The notes beneath the pieces are model-generated. The model made no database searches. It had not been told where the DNA came from and saw only the letters and a list, made by a program, of their open reading frames with translations. A stretch of DNA of 44,879 nt, taken from positions 1-44,879 of the forward strand of contig NZ_ONZG01000021.1 in the NCBI RefSeq assembly GCF_900302455.1, written 5' to 3'. The translations under genes were made by a program, and so were the position numbers. The number at the start of each line of letters is the position of its first letter. The stretch's first letter is position 1. The stretch comes from Falsiruegeria mediterranea M17 (lineage in GTDB: Bacteria > Pseudomonadota > Alphaproteobacteria > Rhodobacterales > Rhodobacteraceae). Below are positions 1 through 7,197 of the stretch, piece by piece.

Positions 1-63
1 GCCATCGCCCAAAACCTCCGGAAACTAGCAAAACTCAAGCCAATGGTGACAACCACCGGCTGA
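1..63 (+). mobile_element. C-terminal end of a transposase (cut by window edge)
   Basis: Reading frame 1 is open from the first base to a TGA at 61-63 and encodes about 20 residues including AIAQNLRKLAKL. This basic C-terminal sequence is what I associate with IS1182-like DDE transposases; the family assignment is from memory and tentative. The following bases up to about 190 carry no recognisable coding sequence and probably include the element's right end. That would explain why the neighbouring dehydrogenase pseudogene stops abruptly. Confidence 0.45.
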
Positions 64-189
64 CAACAAGCCTCAGCATCGGTCGTTCAATAAAATCAGC
101 GCAGTAGCTAAACGCGCAACGCCAAAACCAACGACTTTTTCAACGAAATCGGCGGTCTCCGGACCTTAGCTGCAAACGCGAGGTGGTTA

Positions 190-648
190 TCCATTACGGG
201 TTCTGCCCGCTCGTAATCTGCCTGATCCCTGCTGCACATGATCGACTGTTGTCCGTTCTCGGCCCCCGCCTCCCCCCCGGGACACCGGTGCGTCAACAAA
301 ACTAACGTGCTGCTGTTTGGCTACCGCGAAAAGTTCATACGAGACCTTGGACGAGAGGGTTGTGTGATCGACAAAAAGACTGCCCGCATCCACATCTGCA
401 AAGGCGCCGTCGTCGCCAACGCAAATGCTTCGCATATCGGTATAGTTCCCCACACATGCCATGACCAGCTCCGCCCTTTTGACGGCTGTTGCCGGGGTCA
501 AAGCGCGTGTTCAACCGCGCTGAGCGGCCCAGGCGTCCGCCTTGGCTGCCGTACGGTATTAGACGGTTACGTCGTGCCCCGCGGCCTGTAAGTGGCCTGC
601 GATCGGGTAGCCCATCATGCCAAGGCAAAGGAAAGCAATTTTCGTCAT
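190..648 (-). pseudogene. Broken 3-hydroxyisobutyrate / tartronate-semialdehyde reductase-like gene
   Basis: Reading leftward from ATG 648 gives MTKIAFLCLGMMGYPIAGHL, the N-terminal Rossmann motif of the beta-hydroxyacid dehydrogenase family (GarR/GlxR, MmsB). The same frame meets two in-frame stops (TAA about codon 30, TGA about codon 46). It resumes with family-like sequence (AELVMACVGN, then VDAPVSRGG, the substrate-binding DAPVSGG motif). A frameshift near 285-300 moves the continuation (AGAENGQQSIMC, ERAEPVM) into another frame. Homology fades by about 190, so the whole C-terminal helical domain with the catalytic lysine is missing. It starts 20 bp after the reductase gene on the same strand and was probably the last gene of the TRAP operon. 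In intact form it would have reduced a semialdehyde or oxidised a 3-hydroxyacid. Confidence 0.75.
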
Positions 649-667
649 CGTGAGTGTCCTTTAAAAG

Positions 668-1627
668 CTACAGTAAGTCGCCGGGCGTCTTACCAGCAAA
701 GAACGCGTCAAGGTTGTCGAGTGCGCGGAACCCCATCGCGTCACGCGTCTGGCGCGTGGCGCTGCCGATATGAGGCAGCATGAAGATGTTGTCATGCGTG
801 GCAAAGGCGGGGTTTCCGCCGGGTTCAACTTGAAAACAGTCAAGGCCCGCAGCTGCGAGGTGGTCCTGAGTTAGGGCGTCCAGCAACGCGGTCTCGTCCA
901 CCAGCGCTCCACGCGCCGTGTTCACAATCACAGCACCTTGCGGCAGCAGGGCAAAGCGTTCCTGGTTCATAAGGTTTGTCGTCTCAGCCGTGGCCGGGCA
1001 ATGCAATGACAGGAAATCTGCGATACTCAGAAGGCTTTCGACACTGCCATGGTAGGTCGCGCCCTGCGCGAGATCAGGGGCCAACTCGGTACGGTTATAG
1101 TAATGGATGTCCATGTCAAAACCGCGCGCTTTTGCAGCGAACGCACGGCCCACACGGCCCATCCCGATGATGCCTAGCCGAGCGCCTGTGACCTGCTTGC
1201 CGACCATAAATGCAGGTGACCAGCTATCCCAGGCACCCGTGCGCACGATCCGATCACCGGCCACCGCATGGCGGGCCGCGCCAAGCATCAATAGCATCGC
1301 CAGCTCGGCTGTTGCATCCGACAGCACGTCGGGCGTGTTCGTTATCGCGATGCCGCGTTCCTTGAGCGCGGGCAGATCGCAATGATCAACGCCGACAGAG
1401 TGGTTCGCCACGATCCGCAGCCGGTCAGAAAACCGCGCCACCACATCCGCACAAAAGTGTTCGGAATGGCAGGGTATGATGGCGTCGAATTCGGCGCTGG
1501 CCGCGATCAACTCCTCCGCCGTGCCGGGTGTGTCTTGGTGATTGATCACCACGTCATAATCGCGGGCGGCCCGCTTGAGCGTGGCGTCCGACAGGCGGCG
1601 TGTAATCCAAAGGCGCTTACGGGTCAT
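668..1627 (-). CDS. D-2-hydroxyacid dehydrogenase (glyoxylate/hydroxypyruvate reductase type)
   Basis: A 319-residue NAD(P)-dependent D-isomer-specific 2-hydroxyacid dehydrogenase, cytosolic, normal length for the family. The Rossmann motif G155-M-G157-R-V-G160 is followed by N178-R179 at the end of the second strand, a pattern usually linked to NADPH preference. The expected catalytic residues are present: R239 (NTARGAL), E269 (QVEPGGNP) and H286 (LPHIGSAT). It would interconvert a 2-oxoacid such as glyoxylate or hydroxypyruvate and its 2-hydroxyacid. I start it at ATG 1627 rather than the longer in-frame 1657 because MTRKRLWITRRL matches where the fold begins and 1627 overlaps the upstream small gene by only 11 bp, as in translational coupling. 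The substrate is inferred from family only. Confidence 0.87.
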   Translation of the reverse strand: MTRKRLWITRRLSDATLKRAARDYDVVINHQDTPGTAEELIAASAEFDAIIPCHSEHFCADVVARFSDRLRIVANHSVGVDHCDLPALKERGIAITNTPDVLSDATAELAMLLMLGAARHAVAGDRIVRTGAWDSWSPAFMVGKQVTGARLGIIGMGRVGRAFAAKARGFDMDIHYYNRTELAPDLAQGATYHGSVESLLSIADFLSLHCPATAETTNLMNQERFALLPQGAVIVNTARGALVDETALLDALTQDHLAAAGLDCFQVEPGGNPAFATHDNIFMLPHIGSATRQTRDAMGFRALDNLDAFFAGKTPGDLL

Positions 1628-1817
1628 TTTTGCGGACACATTCATCCCAGAAGTCATAAATCGCCAAACTGCAAACCACGATGGCGATGATCATGAACGG
1701 CAGACCGCCGTAAAACCCGGCAAAACCACTAGAGATGCTTTGCGACAAGCCGCCGATGAAAATGCATAGAAATGCAGTTCCAATGAACCCGGCGATCAGT
1801 TTCACAGTGTATGACAT
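1617..1817 (-). CDS. Small two-helix membrane protein, function unknown
   Basis: This 66-residue ORF has a strong ribosome binding site (GAGAGGAA, about 6 bp before ATG 1817). It sits 12 bp after the amidase stop and overlaps the reductase start, so it behaves as a real operon member. It contains two hydrophobic stretches, about residues 5-25 and 35-52, separated by a Gly/Ser-rich loop, and a charged C-terminus (DFWDECVRKNDP). I do not recognise the family. It might be an accessory to the TRAP transporter or a membrane anchor; there is no motif to decide. Confidence 0.65.
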   Translation of the reverse strand: MSYTVKLIAGFIGTAFLCIFIGGLSQSISSGFAGFYGGLPFMIIAIVVCSLAIYDFWDECVRKNDP

Positions 1818-1829
1818 GGTATTTCCTCT

Positions 1830-3173
1830 CTATGAGCCGGCCGCTTGGACCAGTTCGGTCTGCAGCCAGCGCGCGGTGCGCAGCAGCCGATCGTCTTTTT
1901 CTGCCGGGCCGATCAATTGCACCCCGATGGGCAAGTCTGTTTCCCCCACAAGTAGGGGCAGTGTGACACAAGGCAGACCGGCCAAAGTCCACAATGTACA
2001 GAATATCGGGTCTCCGGTGCCATTGCCAAACAGGGGCGCTTCGCCTGCGGCCGAGGGTGCGATGATCCCATCAAATTCTACAAAGAAATCGGCAAAAAAC
2101 GCCTCTGCAGATACTTTGACATCAAGGGCGTCCTCGTATTCGGTGTGGGTGATTTGACGCCCGCGAGTGATAACGGGTTTGAGTGTGTCGCTTATCTGGT
2201 CCCAGTGTTGGTCGAACACCTCTGCCTGATGCTGACAGATTTCGTATTCATGGATGCGCGCTTGCACAGCGACAAGATTCGATAATGTTTCCGCGGGCTG
2301 CATGCGGGTGACTTGCGGCCCCAGAATGTCCAAAACGGCTTCAAGCCCTGTGAGCGCAGCCTCTGACAAACGGTCGTTAAACGGCAATTCGAACCATACC
2401 AAATCAGGGGGCACGGGCACGTCTGCCGCGACGCCTACAGACATGTCCGGTCGGGGGCGGGCAAAACTGGCCGGGTCGCGCTGGTCATATCCGGCGATGG
2501 CGTCGGTTAGCAGCGCCGTGTCGGCGAGTGTGCGGCCAAAGCAGCCCACCTGGTCCAGAGAAACAGATGTTTGCAACACCCCTGTGCGTGAGATCACTCC
2601 ACGTGTGGGTTTGAAGCCGAACGTGCCGCAGAAAGATGCAGGCCGGATCACGGACCCGTTCGTTTGCGTGCCAATCGCCAGAGGCACATGAAATGCAGCC
2701 ACTGCCGCCGCTGAACCACTTGACGATCCCCCGGGGCTGTAGTTGGCATTGTGTGGATTGCGCGTCTCGTTTGCATGAACAAAGGCGAGTTCGGTTGTTA
2801 CGGTCTTGCCCATGATAACTGCGCCGGACTCGCGCAGGTGTTCGACCAGTCGGGCCACATTGTCGGTCTCGCGCCCTGCAAAGATCGGAGTGCCGCGCTG
2901 CGTCGGCATTTTGGCTGTGTCGATGATGTCCTTGAGGCCCACTGGTATTCCGTGCAAAGGCCCCAAAGCCATTCCAGCTTTGCGCAATCGGTCGCATTCG
3001 GCAGCCTGCGCAAGTGCGGCGTCCGGATCCAGAAACGCCCATGCCTTTATGGCCTCGTCTGTGGATTTGATCCGATCAAGGCAGGACTGCACCAAAGCGA
3101 CGGATGTCAGTCGCCCAGCCGCCATGGCGGCCAAGGCTTCTGTTGCCGAAAGAGTGTAGGAGTCCTTGATCAT
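1830..3173 (-). CDS. Amidase (amidase signature family)
   Basis: A 447-residue amidase-signature hydrolase, cytosolic, which hydrolyses a carboxamide to acid and ammonia by a Ser-cisSer-Lys triad. Visible catalytic elements are K81 in GIPVGLKDI, the Ser/Gly-rich loop GGSSSGSAAA (cis-Ser about 151), and the nucleophile S174 in TQTNGSVIRPASFCG. The usual TGGS around the nucleophile is TNGS here, a slight deviation. Its ATG overlaps the TGA of the upstream TRAP large-subunit gene (ATGA), so the two are translationally coupled. The context suggests the imported compound, or a derivative, is an amide. GatA is unlikely because no gatB or gatC neighbours are present and the gene lies in a transport operon. 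The exact substrate cannot be read from the sequence. Confidence 0.88.
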   Translation of the reverse strand: MIKDSYTLSATEALAAMAAGRLTSVALVQSCLDRIKSTDEAIKAWAFLDPDAALAQAAECDRLRKAGMALGPLHGIPVGLKDIIDTAKMPTQRGTPIFAGRETDNVARLVEHLRESGAVIMGKTVTTELAFVHANETRNPHNANYSPGGSSSGSAAAVAAFHVPLAIGTQTNGSVIRPASFCGTFGFKPTRGVISRTGVLQTSVSLDQVGCFGRTLADTALLTDAIAGYDQRDPASFARPRPDMSVGVAADVPVPPDLVWFELPFNDRLSEAALTGLEAVLDILGPQVTRMQPAETLSNLVAVQARIHEYEICQHQAEVFDQHWDQISDTLKPVITRGRQITHTEYEDALDVKVSAEAFFADFFVEFDGIIAPSAAGEAPLFGNGTGDPIFCTLWTLAGLPCVTLPLLVGETDLPIGVQLIGPAEKDDRLLRTARWLQTELVQAAGS

Positions 3174-4537
3174 GGAATGTAGGGCCCAAAGAGGTAGTCA
3201 GGGAACCACAATGCGATGCCGGGGAATTGGTACATAAGCACCATCGTAAAGATCACGATGCCCAAGTACGGCATGATCCCGCGGAAGATTTCCATCAACT
3301 CGATCTGCTTCTTTAGTACGCCCTTTAGGTAATACGCCGACATGGCCATGGGCGGAGTAAGGAAAGAAGTCTGCAGGTTCAGTGCTACGAGCATCGCAAA
3401 GAAATAGGGATTCACTCCGAAGACTTCGAGCAGAGGCAGGAAGATTGGCACGAAGATGATCAGGATTTCCGACCACTCCAGCGGCCAGCCCAGCAGGAAG
3501 ATGATGACTTGTGCAAGAATCAGGAACTCCCACGGCTCAAGGTCCATGCCTCCCACCCAATGGGCGATGATGTCATGGCCCCCGAGATAGGAGAATACGG
3601 ACGCAAAAGTCCACGAGCCGACAAACAACCAGCACACCATTGCTGTGGCTTTTGCTGTCAGGAACACGCTTTCCTTTAGTTTTGTCCATGTCATGGAACG
3701 ATAGAGTACTGCCAGGACCATACCTCCAAGAGCACCCATCGCAGCGGCCTCTGCCGGCGTTGCCAAACCGCCCAAGATGGATCCGAGGACAAGCGCGATC
3801 AGAACGGTCAACGGTACGAAGCTGACGAGCAGGTCCCAATAAATCTCACGCGGGGGTGGAGGGTCCTCCATCGTGGGCTTTGGGGCCAGCGACGGTGTCA
3901 ACCAGACTCGAAAGATCACGTATACGATATAGAGGCCGGCAAGCAGCATGCCTGGAAAGAGAGCCGCAGCATAGAGGCGCAGTGGAGACAGGTCGGCAAT
4001 CGCTGCATAGACGATCAACATGATCGAAGGCGGAATAAGAATGCCCAGCGTACCGCCCGCACAAATGACGCCAGAGGCGAAGCTCTTGTTGTAGTCGGCT
4101 TTGGCCATCGCTGGAAAGGCCAGCAAGCCCATCAACGTGACCACCGCACCAACGATGCCAGATGCGGTAGAGAAGACGGCACAGGTCACCAGCGCGGCAA
4201 TAGCAAGGCTGCCAGGCAAATTTCGAGCGGCCATGTAGAGCGAGAAGAACAGCTTGTCGACGATATTGGCGCGTTCCACTACGTAGCCCATGAACAGGAA
4301 CAGCGGGATTGCGACGAGTATCGGGTTCTCCATCACCGAATAGGTGTTCTGGTTCAGCAGATAGAAGATGTTGTTGTTGAATATGTCACCAATGCTCTCG
4401 ATGGAGCCGCCCTGATGGTAGGCGTAGTAGCCAAAGGCGACGCCCATTGCCAGCAATGTAAAAGCGATCGGGAAACCCAGCAGGACGAGGACGATAAAGA
4501 GCGCAAGCATCAGCAGGGCGACTTCGGGATTTGTCAT
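3170..4537 (-). CDS. dctM: TRAP transporter large permease subunit (DctM family)
   Basis: A 455-residue inner-membrane protein with about a dozen hydrophobic segments along its length, normal for DctM. It forms the transport channel of a tripartite ATP-independent periplasmic system, using an ion gradient to import a solute delivered by the binding protein. Family-like stretches include GFPIAFTLLAMG near the N-terminus, GGTLGILIPPSIMLIVYA in the middle and LTPPMAMSAYYLKG near the C-terminus. A ribosome binding site (AAGAGAG) precedes ATG 4537. It lies 30 bp after the small subunit and overlaps the amidase by 4 bp, so transport and hydrolysis are coupled. Confidence 0.93.
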   Translation of the reverse strand: MTNPEVALLMLALFIVLVLLGFPIAFTLLAMGVAFGYYAYHQGGSIESIGDIFNNNIFYLLNQNTYSVMENPILVAIPLFLFMGYVVERANIVDKLFFSLYMAARNLPGSLAIAALVTCAVFSTASGIVGAVVTLMGLLAFPAMAKADYNKSFASGVICAGGTLGILIPPSIMLIVYAAIADLSPLRLYAAALFPGMLLAGLYIVYVIFRVWLTPSLAPKPTMEDPPPPREIYWDLLVSFVPLTVLIALVLGSILGGLATPAEAAAMGALGGMVLAVLYRSMTWTKLKESVFLTAKATAMVCWLFVGSWTFASVFSYLGGHDIIAHWVGGMDLEPWEFLILAQVIIFLLGWPLEWSEILIIFVPIFLPLLEVFGVNPYFFAMLVALNLQTSFLTPPMAMSAYYLKGVLKKQIELMEIFRGIMPYLGIVIFTMVLMYQFPGIALWFPDYLFGPYIP

Positions 4538-4567
4538 CTTTTTTACTCTCTTGAAGCGCTAAGCGGC

Positions 4568-5158
4568 TTATCGATTATTCGGAGATATGGCTTCGATCGC
4601 CTCAAGATCGGCTTCGCTGAGCAGATCTTCAGTTTCCTTCACATCCGCCAGTCGCTCGGGCCAGACACCAGTGCGCATGGCCATTACGCAACGCACCAAC
4701 TCGGCGATGCCCTGTACCGCAAGCAAGCCACCGGCCAGTGGGATAAGTGACTTGAAGAAGTAGATTTGGATCGAGGCGGGGCTGTTAAAGCTGACTTCCT
4801 TGTAGCGCCAACTGTCCGAGGCAATTTCATAGCCGTACCAGACCAGTGCGATGATGCCGGGAAAGAAGAACAAAAAGTAGAGCAGAAAATCCAAGCCTGC
4901 CTGGACCCTGACCGGAAACAGGCGATAGACAACGTCAGCCCGAACATGCGTGTCCTGCGCTAGCGCATATGCGCCGCACATCAGGAACAATGCCCCATAC
5001 ATCTGGATCATCATGTCGAACGCCCAGACCGTCGGCGAATTCAGCACGTAGCGCACAAAAACTTCGTAGGACACCGACAGTGTCAGGATCAGAATGCACC
5101 ACCCAAAAGCCCGCCCCGTCCAAAGGCTGAGGCCCTCGATCGCGTGAACAAATCTCAT
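4568..5158 (-). CDS. dctQ: TRAP transporter small permease subunit (DctQ family)
   Basis: A 196-residue inner-membrane protein with four hydrophobic segments (about residues 15-35, 50-70, 88-110 and 138-160), the standard DctQ topology. It pairs with the large subunit as the membrane part of the TRAP importer. The segment around VRYVLNSPTVWAFDM resembles the first-loop family motif. A GGGGAG ribosome binding site lies upstream of ATG 5158. The C-terminal 25 residues are acidic. It follows the binding-protein gene by about 100 bp containing a strong hairpin. Confidence 0.92.
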   Translation of the reverse strand: MRFVHAIEGLSLWTGRAFGWCILILTLSVSYEVFVRYVLNSPTVWAFDMMIQMYGALFLMCGAYALAQDTHVRADVVYRLFPVRVQAGLDFLLYFLFFFPGIIALVWYGYEIASDSWRYKEVSFNSPASIQIYFFKSLIPLAGGLLAVQGIAELVRCVMAMRTGVWPERLADVKETEDLLSEADLEAIEAISPNNR

Positions 5159-5211
5159 CTCTTATTTTCTCCCCACAGATCCGCTGGGCTTACTGTGTAA
5201 CCTGCGGACAA

Positions 5212-5244
5212 GATGTCCGGACACCAAAACGATGCCCGGACATC
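5212..5244 (-). terminator. Intercistronic hairpin between binding-protein and membrane-subunit genes
   Basis: Two 12-base arms (GATGTCCGGGCA and TGTCCGGACATC on the minus strand) pair around a 9-base loop with a single G-U. No T-tract follows. In TRAP and ABC operons such hairpins commonly stabilise or attenuate the transcript so that the binding protein is made in excess over the permease. That role is inferred here. Confidence 0.6.
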
Positions 5245-5261
5245 TCAGTCTTGTACTGAAA

Positions 5262-6356
5262 TCAACCGAAGTAGTGGTTGTAAGCCAGCTTATAGTCTGG
5301 CTGGTTCAGGTTGAGATAGTTCATCACGTTCTTCGCATACGCTTTCTGCGATTCCATCACCTTGGCAAAGAACGGGTCGTCCTCGGCGATACGTGCTGTG
5401 ACTTTGTCCCATGCTTCAAGCTGTGCGGCCATCACCGAATCCGGCGTCCGGTATACATTCACGCCGTCAGATTCCTGCAGCTTCAGCAGGTCGTCCGAAT
5501 AGCGCTTGGTGTTGCCCCAGTAGAAGCCGGAGTTTTCAGCCATCGACGCATTCTTGATGATCGCCTTGTGCTCATCCGACAAAGCGTTGAATTTGTCCTT
5601 GTTGATCGTGACTTCAAAGAACTCCTGGCTCTGGTGATAAGACGCAAGGTGGTAGTGCTTGGACACGTCCTGCATACCAAAGTCGCGGTCAGAGGTGGGG
5701 TTGTTGAATTCAGCCGCGTCAATCAGGCCTGACTTCATCGCAGGCTGGATTTCGCCGCCCGGAAGCTGGACGACCGACATACCCATCTCGAGCAGAACGT
5801 CAGCAGCCAAGCCAACCGTACGGTACTTGAGGCCGTCCATTTGCGAAGCGTCTGTGATCTGCTCTTGGAACCAGCCAAGAGGCTGAGCAGGCATAGGTGA
5901 GTTGAAGAAGGACACGACGTTGAGACGCAGTGTATCCATCAGCTCGTCAAAGAGTTCCTGACCGCCACCTGCGTGGACCCATCCCAGTACTTCCTGGCTG
6001 GACCAGCCGAAGCAAGGGCCGGTGCCAAAGAGTGAAGCCGCTTTGGATTTGCCGTACCAATACGCAGGCACATAGTGTGCTGCGTCCAGAACGCCGCGGT
6101 GTACCGCGTCTTGCATCTGGCTGGTTTTTACAACCGCGTCGACCGAAAGCACTTCGATGGTCAGCGACCCGCCGGACATTTCGTTGACGCGCGCCGCGAA
6201 AGATTGCGCGTTCTCTAAGAAGATGCCGCCGCCCCATGCTGCTTGCATCTTGAGTGTTGTTCCATGGTCGTCCGCAATTGCGGGGGTCGCCAAAGCAGCA
6301 GCACCAGCAACAGCCGAGCCGCGCAGAAAGTTTCTGCGATTAAGTGTATCTTTCAT
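5262..6356 (-). CDS. dctP: TRAP transporter periplasmic solute-binding protein (DctP/TakP-like)
   Basis: A 364-residue periplasmic binding protein. It begins with a twin-arginine signal (NRRNFLRGSAVAGAAALA, cleavage expected after AIA near residue 28), so it is probably exported folded. The mature part carries TakP/FcbT1-like stretches: KYRTVGLAADVL with the carboxylate-binding arginine expected in this family, LPGGEIQPAMKSG, and DAAEFNNPTSD. I infer an organic acid ligand, possibly a 2-oxoacid or aromatic acid. I chose ATG 6356 over 6368 because a near-perfect GGGAGG site sits 5 bp upstream and the shorter form puts the twin-arginine motif at the usual position. First gene of the catabolic operon. 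Confidence 0.92.
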   Translation of the reverse strand: MKDTLNRRNFLRGSAVAGAAALATPAIADDHGTTLKMQAAWGGGIFLENAQSFAARVNEMSGGSLTIEVLSVDAVVKTSQMQDAVHRGVLDAAHYVPAYWYGKSKAASLFGTGPCFGWSSQEVLGWVHAGGGQELFDELMDTLRLNVVSFFNSPMPAQPLGWFQEQITDASQMDGLKYRTVGLAADVLLEMGMSVVQLPGGEIQPAMKSGLIDAAEFNNPTSDRDFGMQDVSKHYHLASYHQSQEFFEVTINKDKFNALSDEHKAIIKNASMAENSGFYWGNTKRYSDDLLKLQESDGVNVYRTPDSVMAAQLEAWDKVTARIAEDDPFFAKVMESQKAYAKNVMNYLNLNQPDYKLAYNHYFG

Positions 6357-6498
6357 GTTTCCTCCCAAGGAATCTGATGTGGCTCAAACTTTGCAACCAT
6401 TGGCCACACACAAAAATTCAGGCTTGGATGAACCGTTCTTTTTCGCCCTCCCAAGGCTCCTCAACCCAATGGTGGACCAGCGGCTTCTCCCGACCTTC

Positions 6499-6513
6499 GA
6501 CTTACGTTAAGTC
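6499..6513. promoter_or_regulatory. Palindrome upstream of the TRAP operon, candidate operator
   Basis: GACTTA-CGT-TAAGTC is a perfect 6-bp inverted repeat with a 3-base spacer, about 145 bp upstream of the binding-protein start. Its size and symmetry suit a dimeric repressor such as a GntR- or IclR-type protein, but no regulator gene is in the window. The remaining bases between 6357 and 6579 show no coding sequence. Confidence 0.35.
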
Positions 6514-6579
6514 AAAATAAGACATTGACAAGTGCTGAAATGGTGCGCGGCGATGTGCGATCGACTCCGGGTACTAGCG

Positions 6580-6921
6580 GGCCTTGTTGCATAAATCAGG
6601 TTCTGAGGGGATTTCACCTTTCCCCGGACGGACTTATCCTACGGCCACTGTGACGGGTCTGCCGAGGGCGGTATAGCCGTTCAGCACCGCGATGCGGGCT
6701 TGCAGCTCCGCGACCTGGCGGTCGAAGTCTCGAGCCATCAGTGACTGACCAAGCAGGTTGATGCCGTTCATCCTGCTTTCGACCCGGCTCCGGCGGTGGT
6801 AGCCGCTCCATCTTCGCCAAATGGCTCGGCCCAGGTACTTTGAAACGCGCAGCGCTTCGTTGCGTGCGACGACACCTGGGCTCGTCGGGGTCCAGGGTTT
6901 GGCGTCTTTGAGCAGCCTCAT
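6580..6921 (-). mobile_element. IS5-family (IS903-like) remnant: terminal repeat and transposase C-terminus
   Basis: The left boundary carries GGCCTTGTTGCATAAATCAGG, close to the terminal inverted repeat of IS903-group elements. Reading leftward from 6921 to the stop at about 6634 gives 95 residues typical of the C-terminus of IS5-family transposases (VARNEALRVSKYLGRAIW, SGYHRRSRVESRMN, LMARDFDRQVAELQ). The N-terminal two thirds, including the first DDE residues, are missing, so it is inactive. Confidence 0.75.
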
Positions 6922-7075
6922 CCGACTGGTCCAAGTTGATTGTTAGTGCATGATTGGCCTGCTTTCCATCAGGATGATGGCCTTTGGTGCCGGTGACCGA
7001 GTACCGTTTCCGAGCCATCTTCCATCCCCCAATTCGTGGTCCAAACAATGGCCCCGTTTTAGGGGGCAGGCACAA
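6922..7075 (-). mobile_element. IS3-like remnant, internally deleted
   Basis: The segment contains an apparent IS3-family left end with the transposase start MARKRYS, preceded by a sequence rich in CCCCC/GGGG as in several such elements. After about ten residues the frame loses similarity, and the segment runs into what looks like the other end of the element before joining the IS5-type fragment. The open frame continuing through 6614 is therefore an accidental fusion. Family assignment is from memory. Confidence 0.4.
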
Positions 7076-7146
7076 GTCTTGAGCCTAAGTCCCCCAGCAC
7101 CCCCTCCCTCTTTAACTGCTTAAATCTGAATTTCTTGATATTTGGA

Positions 7147-7174
7147 TTGATCCACTGACCTTCTGTGCTAATAT
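7147..7174 (+). promoter_or_regulatory. Candidate sigma-70-type promoter for the first type I secretion operon
   Basis: TTGATC (7147-7152) and TAATAT (7169-7174) are separated by 16 bp and lie 23 bp before the first ABC gene. The leader would be short. No other promoter-like pair is as good in the 7076-7197 gap. Confidence 0.45.
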
Positions 7175-7197
7175 TTTGACTGGTTCAGCAGGCATGG

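Noticed and set aside
238-591. 117-codon plus-strand frame at the left edge
   Set aside because: Antisense to the hydroxyacid dehydrogenase pseudogene, whose minus-strand motifs are clear.
1830-3173. GatA subunit of the tRNA amidotransferase
   Set aside because: No gatB or gatC neighbours; the gene is coupled to a TRAP transporter.
6614-7075. 153-codon minus-strand frame as a real gene
   Set aside because: It crosses the junction of two transposase remnants and reads the IS5-type part out of frame.
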